Of a DNA stretch of 64,000 nt, positions 48,001 through 60,000 are shown one piece after another; positions within the stretch are counted from its first letter, which is position 1; every line of letters starts with the position of its first letter. Location: NCBI GenBank assembly GCA_033964015.1, contig CM066924.1, positions 3,392,251 to 3,456,250 on the forward strand, given 5' to 3'. Made by a program: the position numbers and the translations under genes. Below the pieces are notes generated by a model. That model ran no database searches. It worked only from the letters and a program-made list of their open reading frames with translations, and was not told the origin of the DNA. The stretch comes from Scolanthus callimorphus (lineage: Eukaryota; Cnidaria; Anthozoa; Actiniaria; Edwardsiidae).

Positions 48001-51000
48001 TGATGGCGCGTTCCGTGGTATATACTTTATGTACCCATGGCTGAGAGCCAATCAGAATTCGAGAAACGCGCGCGTTGTGGTATAAAATGCTATACACTAT
48101 GAACGTCATTTATTGTATCATCCTTTTTAATTATGACTAGTAAACAGTATTAAACACTGACTATTAGTTTTTGTTTCCTAGTCCGATGAAAACCACTCAA
48201 TGTGCGATATTTGACTATGCGGTAACTGACCATTATGCTGTATCTCTGCGAAGTTTTTCACGGCTTACTACTCTTCAAAATGGCATTGAAGATGAAACGT
48301 CTGTTTATTCCGTCTAAAGAGCCAAATTTGAAGCACATGCAGACGTTGGTGTTTGAGCATCTCGTGTTTGAAGCTCGACTCCCGGCTCGCGTTGGACACG
48401 AGCTCTTCTTCGGCAGAAAGTGTTCTTCAAAACAGCTCTGAAATCACTCATGAATTTGAAGTAGATCAACGGGCTTAAAGAGGAGTTCAGTAGGACTGAA
48501 TACATTAAGAAGTAGTAGCGTCTGGGCAAAAAGCATGTGTACAATTCCATGATTATTGTGTCTTCTTCAATGTTTAATATTGTGAGAGATGGAAGTAAGA
48601 AGATCATGAACAATAAAAGATTTGCCAGGATCATTTTACTGCCGATTTTAAGCTCTTGATTCTGCTCTGCAGCTGGGCGACTGGCAGGTGATTGTCGACT
48701 TGTAGATGTCGAAGTTTTCGTACAATGATCACGTTGAGAATGATTATGATAAGGCCGGATAAGATGATGGCTATCAGCGGGGGCCATAACTTGGAACAAC
48801 CTTCCAGATTATCACATTCTTCAAGACGCGAGGCCCACCAACGATGAAAGATTAGTCCCCCGGAACCACCCACGAAATTATGATCAATATGATCATTGTG
48901 TGTCGTTTCAGGGGTGTCACGTATAGCGTTGAAGTCACAGCTCTTAGCCGCTCGGCAGAGATTATCAGCAAAGTCATCAAGGAAACTAACGGAATGTTAG
49001 GATATAGAAAGTCTAGAATTTCCCAAAGCCCTTTTTCTATATCGATTGAAAAGTAAAACCAACTCAGAGGTTGAGTTGTTCTTATAACAAGTATCACCAA
49101 ATCTGAAAAAGCCAAGTTGGCGATGAAGACATTAAAGTTTTTCCTTAACTCTTTCTTGATGCAAATTAGAACAATTACCAGAATGTTGCAGAACGCCCCG
49201 AATGCGAGTACGACAAGTAACATAGCGATTTGTGCTATCCTGGTGGGATCGCTTGGACTCTTGCATTCCAGACACCGACTACAAGTCGTGTCATTTAAGA
49301 TGAAATCGTTCCACGTACTGCCATTCTCAAGTTCGTTTACAGGCAGGCCAAATCTGTCATCTAAGCTACCATCCATGTCGTACCCTTATCAGAGAAGTAC
49401 CCTGGTCCACCTGCGCTAGGAACCATAAAAAATTTGGAAACTCAGGATATCCTTCGTCTTCGTATAGTGAAGCGAATATATAAGGAAATGATTTGGAATC
49501 TTATTTAAACCCTTGTGAAGTTCCGCTCGGTAAGCCAAAGGGACGGAGCAATGTACTTCTCAGATGTTGTTGATTTGTTTTCATGAAATAAATTCATAAT
49601 CCAATGAGATACACCATCAAAGAAAACTGCTTGGCCACGCGGCGTTTAGATTGGGGCGTGATGTGATGTAGCAAGGTTATCCCAAGGAATACAATATGCT
49701 TGGTTAGCGCTAGCAAATTACGCTAGTAAGTGTTCGTAGCCACGGGAAAGCTTTAATTGTTATGCGAAACCGATGTTCCTCAAAAGCATTGACATCAGAA
49801 TATTTCCATGGACACATGTGGGACAACCTGCCAAAACAAACATAGAAGATGATTTAACTTTGGAGATTACTCAAACGTAGTACTTTGCCGTTTTCCGATT
49901 TCCGAACTATAAGTAAGACAAGTAAGACATTCATTTACCTCTCAATCTTTTAGAATACCAATGTTGTAGAGTTGTTATCATAGAAAATGCATATTCCAAT
50001 CAGATTGACTACCAAAGGATAGTTCTTGGACACGCGGCGTTTGAAATTGACGCGATGAGACGCCGCGAGGTTCTCCCAATGAGTACAATATGCAAAATTC
50101 GCGAGTAAGTGCTTTATGTGAAACCGATGTTCCACAATAGAAGTCACTCTAGGATATTTCCATGAATATTATTGAATATATTTCCGTTTTCCGAACTATT
50201 AATAAGAAAAGTAAAACACGATAGTTACGTCTCAATCTTCTAGCCTAGGAACAAATTGCTAAAATGAATATTCTAAAAATATTCGTATTTCTTTGCTGTT
50301 TTCCGATTTCCGAACTATAAGTTAGAAAGAAAGTAAGAAAAGACGTTTCAATCTTCTAGCCTTCCTCTGATTAATCAAGGAGACGGGGAGATCGGAGAAC
50401 GGTCAATGGAAAAAAAAAAACAGAATCATGATTTCGAATTCCGAGAATTCCAGAACGCATAAAATTTCGCGAAAAAATTCCTTTGGATGAACCATTCGCC
50501 ACCCCTTGTATTGTCTCTTCCGAATGACGTAAAAATAAAGTCATTTCTGCCCATGGACCACAAGGTCCAAAACACCGCCCGCAGAATAGAAAATTTCCTA
50601 GCAGTCCGAGCCGGGAATCGGGCCCAGGGTACGGATGAGAGGCGAATGGATTAGCATCGGGCGGATTAGCATCGGGCACATGTACTACCCTTGTGTTCTC
50701 GCCTAATTTGTCTAAAACTGGTCACTCTTTTCCACCAATGAGGTTTTATTATGTGAACCTCCTTGATTGCTTGTAGTCTCATTGCCAGGTTGTGTGCCTC
50801 TAGTATTGACTCCCGGTTTGGTTCTTCATAACCAATGCAGCGGTGGTTCGAATCTACATTTCACTGCAAACATGATCAAGTTTCAACAATTATCTCGGGC
50901 AATACTCAAACAATCTTCACCAAATTTTCGATGATGGTTCTTCATAACCAAAGCTGCGGTGGCTTTACATTTCATTGCAAAATGATCAAGTTTGAACAGT

Positions 51001-54000
51001 CAACTCGGGCAGTACTCAAATAATCTTCACAAAACTTTGCGGTTATGGTTCTCATAACCAAAGCAGCGGTGGTTCTGCATTTCACTGCAAAAAATGATCA
51101 AGTTTGAACAATCATCTCGGGCAATACTCAAACAATCTTCACCAAACAGAACTCTAAACCTTGCGATTATGGTTCTTCGTAACCAAAACAGCGGTGCTTC
51201 TACATTTCGCTGCAAAAACATCAAGTTTTTACAATTATTTTGGGAAATACTCAAACAATCTTCACCAAACTTTGCGATTATGGTTCTTCATAACCAAAGC
51301 AACGGTGGTTCTGCATTTCACTGCAAAAGTGATCAAGTTTGAACAATTATCTCGGGCAATACTCAAACAATCTTCACCAAACTTGCCATTTTTGTCATAC
51401 GGATTCCTAAATTTAAAACTGGACTCTGCTTCGTGATACTACGATATTCGAATTTCTAATTAAGTCCTTTTATCGTGATAAAGGACGGGTGTCGGATAGC
51501 AGGCTGGCTATTGCGGAGGCTTTTCCAACATCTCGTCACTGCTCTGTGAGCTTCGTAGCATATACAGCTCGAAAAAGTGTCCCATGGCATTATTTTGCGA
51601 CATTTATGTTATTTAATTACATTCTTTTGTTATTCAATGAGGCAATTTTATAGACTGTAGCGCTATCCAGAAAAGCATTCCAGTCTTACTACATACGCTG
51701 TTATAGTTTCATTAATAGACTGAAAACATATGTACAATTTACATGCCCGTCTTATACATGTTACGTTTCTTACTGATAGATATTTCTAATAGATTTTCTG
51801 ATAGATATTCCTATAAAGAAAAACTAAAACGATATGTGTATGTCACGGGAAAAGGCTGAGGCAGCGATTTAACCTGTCCACGTGTGATCAGAGTATTCCT
51901 AAGATCGTAAAAGTATAGATTTAGAATCTAAAGAGCTTTTCTGAACAGTGCTACAGTCTATAAAATTGCCTCATTGAATCTCATTAAATGACAAAAGAAT
52001 ATAATTAAAAAACAAAAGCCTTGCAAAATAGAGCCGTGGGACACTTTTTCGAGCTGTTAACATCTAAAACCATCTTCTAGATATCCTAAGGGTTCCAAAA
52101 AGTATGTCTCGTTACTAGTTCCGGGGGGTGCTCGTGGACCCCCTCGACCGACTAGACTAATTGCATTGCATCTGCCGTGCGTTGATAATGTGAGAATGCA
52201 CAGCTCTCAACCAATTAGAGCGTGCGTACTATCTTAGCTATTTAAAAAAAATAACTTTCCCAACGGGCCGTGCCATTGACTTGCCTATTTCTTGTATTGA
52301 CCATGTTTTAGACTCGGCCACATTTTTTAAAGTAATATAACCCGCTTTCTACCCAAGATCGCACATTGTCTAGACGAGACTCTGAACCTCTGCCAGGCGT
52401 TTTGCTCTCTACTTCTCCAAGTCACTGGACAAATCTCAGGCCGAGAAGATAACTCTGGAAAGGACCATGGATGGAGGGAGAAAATCGGTTCCTTGTCATG
52501 AAATTCATCTTCCGAAACTTGTGGAAAGCAAAATGTGAATTCCTTATGGACTTGAGCAAGACTTGTTTTAGTTTTCATTCTCTATTATGGAAGGAAATAT
52601 TCGTTGACTGTGAATCTAGCGGGAAAAGACAGCGATCAAAGGGGAACTTAAAAGTCTACACGTTAAAAAGTCTGTAAATCTGCAGGTATGTCTTCTGCGG
52701 AAGTCTATCTAGCTATGTTTACCTTTCTGGACAATATTTTACCGCTTTTGCTTGACCGAAAATGCACAATCAACTAACTTTAGCAATTAGCAATTCAAAC
52801 TCTCGAAAGAAACCAACCAGGCTCTCTTATGTTATTTTCCTTGGAATCTGAAATAAAGTTGATGAATGACAAAACAGAATTCCACCTGATTCTTGTATAA
52901 AATGAATTTGTTGTGTCAAGTTTACTAAGTGAAGTTAGATTTTGTAAACTTTGTTCGTTTGTTTGGCACGCGTTGGGTGCAAAACCTACTGTCTTTCTCT
53001 GAAAATTTTTGCATCAATATGTTTATAAGTAATCATACGACTTCGAGTTCAATTTGGGATTAATTGTACTAGTGAGTTTTTCAAAAAGCTCAAATTGCAC
53101 TCGCCCTACGGGCTCGTGCAATTTCGATACTTTTTGAAAAACTCACTAGTACAATTAATCCCAAATTGAACTCGAAGTCGTATGATTACCTATACAAATA
53201 CAGAACATTATTCTATAAATATTGCACATCGACCAATCAGATACAAGCATTTCCTATGGACTACAGAACATTATCCTATAAATATTATATATTGGCCAAT
53301 CAGAGATAAGCATTTCCTATGGACTACAGAACATTATCCTATAAATATTACATGTTGGCCAATCAGAGATAAGCATTTCCTATGGACTACAGAACATTAT
53401 CCTATAAATATTACATATTGGCCAATCAGAGATAAGCATTTCCTATGGATAACAAAACATTATCCTATAAATATTACATATTGGCCAATCAGAGATAAGC
53501 ATTTCCTATGGACTACAGAACATTATCCTATAAATATTACATATTGGCCAATCAGAGATAAGCATTTCCTATGGACTACAGAACATTATCCTATAAATAT
53601 TACATATTGGCCAATCAGAGATAAGCATTTCCTATGGATAACAAAACATTATCCTATAAATATTACATATTGGCCAATCAGAGATAAGCATTTCCTATGG
53701 ACTACAGAACATTATCCTATAAATATTACATATTGGCCAATCAGATACAAGCATTTCCTATGGACTGCAGAACATTATCCTATAAATATGACACATTGAC
53801 CAATCAGAGAAAAGCATTTCCTATGGACTGCAGCCCATTATCCTATAAATATTACACATTGACCAATCAGAGATAAGCATTTCCTATGGACTGCAGAACA
53901 TTATCCTATAAAAATTACACATTGACCAATCAAATACAAGCATTTCCGTTAAAAGGTACGATGATACGTTGCTTGTTTTTCTGCTAAATTCTACAAAGCA

Positions 54001-57000
54001 GGGCTGTGTTGAAAGTTAGTGATGTCCAGTATCAAGGCCTTATATCCAGAAAATATTTGTTCTTGATCTTTTATCACAGAAGAGGGCGAGAGTCGAATGG
54101 TCTTGAGATCTAACGCACGATCTGTGAATGGCCTGGATTGTTGTGTCTTGATATTGGGTAACAAAAGCCGAAACACCAAATCCTGAAAATCAATGACCAA
54201 AGCGACATTTTTGAATGAGGTGTTTTAGTCCTTCTCAAGAGCTTTGTTTGAACCAGATGCACACGCTTGTGTTCGCGTATCTCGTGTTTCAAGCTCGATT
54301 CCCGGCTCGTGTTGGATGTGATGTCTTCTTCGACAAATAGTCTTCCTCAAAGCAGCTCGGAAATCGCTCATGAATTTAAAGTAAATCAACGGGCTTAAAG
54401 AGGAGTTCAGTAGGACTGAATACATTAAGACGTAGTTGCGTATTGGCAAGGAGCATCTAGAATCTCCCCTGACTATTCTGTCTGCTTCAGTGTTCAATAT
54501 TATGAGACCTGGAAGTGTAAAAATCACTAACAATAAAAGGTTTGCGAGGATCATTCTTACTGCCGATTTTAAGCTCTTGATTCTGCTCTGCAGCTGGGCG
54601 ACTGGCAGGTGATTGTCGACTTGTAGATGTCGAAGTTTTCGTACAATGATCATGTTGAGGATGATTATGATAAGGCCGGATAAGACGATGAGTAACAGAG
54701 GAAGCCATAACTTCGAACAACCTTCCAGATCATCACATTTGTTAAGACTGAGCCAAACCCAGACACGATGAAGGATTAGTCCCCCCGGAACCACCCACGA
54801 AATGACGATCAATATGACCATTTGTGTATCGTTTCAGGGGGGTCACGTATAAAGTTGAAGTTACTGCCCTAAGGCGCTCGGCAGAGATTATCAGCAAAGT
54901 AAACAAGGAAACTAACGGAGAGATAGGATATAATAAGTCTAGAATTGGCCAATACCTCCCATCGATTTGAAAGTAAAACCAGATCAGAGGTTGAGCTGTT
55001 CTTATAACAAGTGTCACCAAGTCTGAACAAGCCAAGTTGGCGATGAAGACATTAAGGTTTTTCCTCAACTCTTTCTTAAAGCAAATAAGAACGATTACCA
55101 GAATGTTCCAAAACGCCCCGAATGCGAGTACGACAAGAAACATAGCGATTTGTGCTATCCTCGTGGGATCGCTTGGACTCTTGCATTGCAGAAGCCGACT
55201 ATAATTCATGTTACTTGAGATGTAAACGTTCCAAGTACTGCTATTCTCAGGTTCGTTTACAGGCGGGCCAAACTTGTCATCTAAGCTACCATCCATGTGG
55301 TACCCTTATCAGAGGAGTACCCTGGCACACCTGCGCTAGGAACCACAAAATAAGATCAAGTAATCACTTATCTTTAGGAACTAAGGATATCCTTCGTCTT
55401 TGTATGGTGAAGCGAATATGGTCCAGCAAATTATTTGAACAACTGCGCTAGCAACCACAAAAGTAAGATCAAGTAATCACATATCTTGAGGAACTAAGGA
55501 TATCCTTCGTATAGTGAAGCGAATATAGGAGCAAATGATTTGGAATCAATATTTAAACCCTTGTGGTTCTGCTCCGCAAGCCAAAGGCACGGAGCAACCG
55601 GCGTAAACTTCTCAGATGTTGTAGACTTTTTTTCTTGAAAAAATTAATTATCCAGAGAGATACGCCACCAAAGAAAATTGCTCGGACACGCGGCGTTTGA
55701 AATTGGGCGTCATGAAGCGTAACAAGGTTCAGTATGCTTGGTTAGCGCGGGAAGTGACTCTTGACCACCGGAAAGCTAATGGTTATGTGAAACCGATGTT
55801 CCACAAAATGATTGACTCCGAGCTTGGTTAGCGCTACCAAATAACGCTAGGAATTGTCTCTTGGCCACCGGAAAGCTAATGGTTATGTGAAACCGATGTT
55901 CCACAAAATGATTGACTCCGAGCTTGGTTAGCGCTACCAAATAACGCTAGGAATTGTCTCTTGGCCACCGGAAAGCTAATGGTTATGTGAAACCGATGTT
56001 CCACAAAAGGATTGACTCCGAGCTTGGTTAGCGCTAGGAAGTGACTCTTGACCACCGGAAAGCTAATTGTTATGTGAAACCGATGTTCCACAAAATGATT
56101 GACTCCGAGCGCTAGCAAATAACGCTAGGAAGTGTCTCTTGGCCACCGAAAAGCAATTCACAATTCCCCTTATAACATATTGATACCACTACTACCAGAT
56201 TCATTTTGTTTGCCTCATTAACACCATTATCTTGCAGCTCCCAAGGGAGCTCAAACGTTTGAATAACAAAACGATTTCGACGGGAATTCTGGTATTAGTG
56301 GTATCAAGATGTTATAAGGGGAATCGTTAATTGTTAGTGAAACCGATGTTCCACAAAAGGATTGACGCGGCCAGGATATTGCCTTGGACACATGAGAAAC
56401 AAATTGCTAAAACAAATTGAACATGGTCAGGAATGATTTAACCTTGGAGAATTACTCAAACGTTGTACTTTGTCGTTTTCTGATTTCCGAACTATAAGTA
56501 AGAATTGACTAAGACACCCATTCTTTGCGTCTCAGTCTTCTAGAATTCCAGTGACTAATCGGCGATATGGGACCTCGGTTTCTTTTCTGTCGTGAAACAC
56601 AAGAATAAACAGAAAATAACCCGTCACGTTGTGACGCCAAAGTTTAGCTGCTGAAAGAGTTCTAGACCTGCCCTCCAGTTTTACACCACCTTTGCAGAGA
56701 TTTGAATATCGGGGTAGATATAACACTTCAATTCATAGCGGCGGACTTTTCTAGTTCCTCAATTCTCAAGGAAAGGTTCGTAAGTTTACCCAAAAACCGT
56801 GTCAATTCTCAAGGAACGTTTCGTAAGTTTACCAAAAAAACCTTGCAATTCACATGGAAAGTTTCGTAAGTTTACTTAAAAACCGTGTCAATGCTCAAGG
56901 AATGTTTCGTAAGTTACGAAAAGACCGTGTCAATTCTCAAGGAAAGTAGACTTCGTAAGTTTTCCAAAAGACCGTGTCAGTTCTCAAGGAAAGTTTTGTA

Positions 57001-60000
57001 AGTTGGCCAAAAAAACCTTGTCAATTCTCAATTCTCAACTTCAAACAAATGAGATTGTATGCTATATTTATCAAGTTGTTGTTTTCTACGAATTTTACCG
57101 AACTATTATTTTTCCTTCAAAAACGCAGATTCTACTGTCGGATAAATTTTAAACTGTGCAATGCTGTATACTGATTGGAAGATGACAGGCGCATAGCTTA
57201 TACCATTCGGTCACCTGCTCTACCCCTGCGTGTTGTCTTGTCTAATCTAGTCTAGTCTGTTGTAGAATTGTTTTCATAGAAAGTTCATAATCCAATCAAA
57301 TGTACTACCAAAGGATAGTTCTTGGACATACGGCGTTTGAAATTGATGAGATGTCGCGAGGTTCTCTCAATGACTACTATATTCATGGCTCGTGCTAGCA
57401 AAATTCGTTAGTAAGTCTTATATGTGAAACCGATGTTCCACAATAGAATTCACTCTAGGATATTTCCATGAATACTTAAGGAACAAATTGCTAAAAAACA
57501 TTTAACTCGGATATTACTCAAACGTATTTCTTTGGCGTTTTCCGAACTATTAGTAAGAAAAGTAAAACACGATAGTTACGTCTCAATCTTCTAGCCTTCC
57601 TCTGACTAATCCGGGAGACGGGACCTCGGTTTATTGTCTCTTCCGAAAGACGTAAAACAGTATATACGTAAACGAGTCATTTCTGCCACGCCTATGGACC
57701 ACAAGGTCCGAAACACCGCCCTAGTAGGATAGAAAATTCCTGAGCAGCCCGAACCGGGAATCGGAATCGGACCCAGGGTACGAAGATCAGAGGCGAATGG
57801 ATTTGACTAGCTAGTCTTACTGGTCACTCTAGTGTACCAAGGAAGTTCTATTATCTGAACCTGAGCCTTGATTTCTTGTAGTCTCATTACCAGGTTATTT
57901 GCCTCTAGTATTGACCCCCAGTTATGGTTCTTCGTAACCAAAGCGGCGGTGGTTCTACATTTCACTGCAAAAATGACCAAGTTTGAACAATTATCTCGGG
58001 CAATACTCAAACAATCTTCACCAAATTTGCGATTATGGTTCTTCATAACCGAAGCAGCGGTGAAGTTTGGACAATTATCTCTAACAATTCTCATTAATCT
58101 TCACCAAACTTTGTGATTATGGTTCTTCATAACCAATGCAGCGGTAGTTCTATATTTCACTGCAAAAATGAAGTTTGAACAATTATCTCAGGCAATTCTC
58201 AAACTATGTTCACAAAACATGGCGATTATGGTTCTTCATAACCAAAGCAGCGGCGGTTCTATAGTTCACTGCAAAAAACGATCAAGTTTGAACAATTATC
58301 TCGGGCAATACTCAAACAATCTTCACCAAACTTTGCGATTATGGTTCTTCATAACCAAAGCAGCGGTAGTTGTATATTTCACTGCAAAAATGAAGTTTGA
58401 ACAATTATCTCGGGCAACTCTCAAATAATCTTCACCAAACTCTGGCGATTATGGTTCTTCATAACCAAAGCAACGGTGGCTCTACATTTCACTGCAAAAA
58501 TGATCAAGTTTGAACAATTATCTCGGGCAATACTCAAACAATCTTCACCAAACTTTGCGATTACGGTTCTTATAACCAAAGCAGCGGTGGTTCTACATTT
58601 CAATGCAAAAATGATTTTAACAATTATCTCGGGCAATACTCAATCAATCTTCTCATACGGATTTCCTAAATTTGAAACGGGACTCTTTCGTGATAACTAT
58701 ACCACTCTATACGATAATCTAATTAAGTCATTTTTTAAGCATCAGAGCATAACCGTATACCCCCCCCCCCCCCCCCCCCAACTCCCGGGTGGAGTAAACT
58801 ATTACTTTTTCGGTGTAATAGAGCATATATTTGGATCAATCAGAGTACGCGTTATATCGTAGCTATGTTATAAAAAGTATTAGAAAATAACACCTATGTT
58901 GTATTGTGAATGTGCGCATTCTGATTGGTTAAAAAGCGTGTTTGTAAGAGACCTGAGAAACACGCTTGTCACGCAACGCTGTCGCGCGTGTGTATGTTAT
59001 TTTCTAAAAGCAATAAAAATACTTTCTGCGTGCTCTCTGGTTTCTTACAAACACTCGGGGGATGTTGGTCGAACTGATAAAACTTGAAAGACACTCGCCT
59101 TCGGCTCGTGTCTTTCAAGTTTTGATCAGTTCTCCCAACATCCCCCGAGTGTTTGTAAGAAACCAGAGAGCACGCAGAAAGTATTAAGTATTTTATTGCT
59201 TAAATATAACCCGCTTTCTACCCTAGGTGGCCCATTGTCTGGACGAGATTCTGAACCTCTGCCAGGCGTTTTGCTCTCTACTCCTCCAAGTCACTGGACA
59301 AATCTCGGGCCGAGAAGAAGCACAGTTTGACACTATCGCTAAGAACTACGAGCGGCAGTCCAATCTCTTGTTTAAAATATTGTCAAGTGTACGGAGCCAT
59401 CAATCCAGCCCTCATCTTGCTCAGCTTCTATTACGCATCGACTTTAACAAGCACTTCTCGTCTGCGGCATCGCCAAGGTAAGGCCTGTCCCTACCCCCCT
59501 GCGTATGAGTGTCTCATTTCGAGATGCGAGTTTTTAGTCTACCGGGATGACATTTATGTACACGACCCTCGCATGTATCTGCGTGGAGGCGGGCACAACC
59601 CTTGAAAAGGCCGTAGCTATAAATTTTTGTCTTGGGGCAACTTTTAGCGCAACAACAACTGGCAAACGACAGTTAAACAACTTTTAGCGCGAGTTATTAG
59701 TAGTATAGTAGGGACCGAATTAATCGTTTTTTTAAGGGATTGCCTATTTTTTAAAAATACATATTGAACCGTTGCCATGGGAATGCAATCCACGTGAAAA
59801 TGGCGAAAACAAATTCAGAAAGACAGGATTTTTCTTCATGTAAACATCACGTGGTTTGAAATGGTCAATTTGCAAACGTAGGTAAAGAGGTCTATGCATT
59901 CAGCCACATGTGTTCGTCATCATAATCATTATGCATATAGCCTGCGAAAGCCGACACCACTTAGCACTCGCCGAAAGAGACTCTCACAAAGAGGCGTCTG

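Larger units (their letters stand above)
36441..59226. other. TUBGCP4 intron 16, host of the GPCR cluster
   Basis: 22.8-kb intron carrying three antisense GPCR copies, their duplicated flanks, a decoy exon 17, a tRNA gene and many repeats. Stretches with nothing further to name are 37340-37680, 38170-38700 and 42420-43360. At 37690-37765 and 38085-38160 a 75-bp direct repeat (GTCGAAGGAAAAAATTATTT type) is present, of unknown origin. Confidence 0.7.

Noticed and set aside
53182..53799. 205-codon ORF of HYPINITYWPIRDKHFLWTTE repeats
   Set aside because: The 63-bp unit is a multiple of 3 so the frame stays open. Decayed copies at 36640-37065 are not open, which argues against selection.
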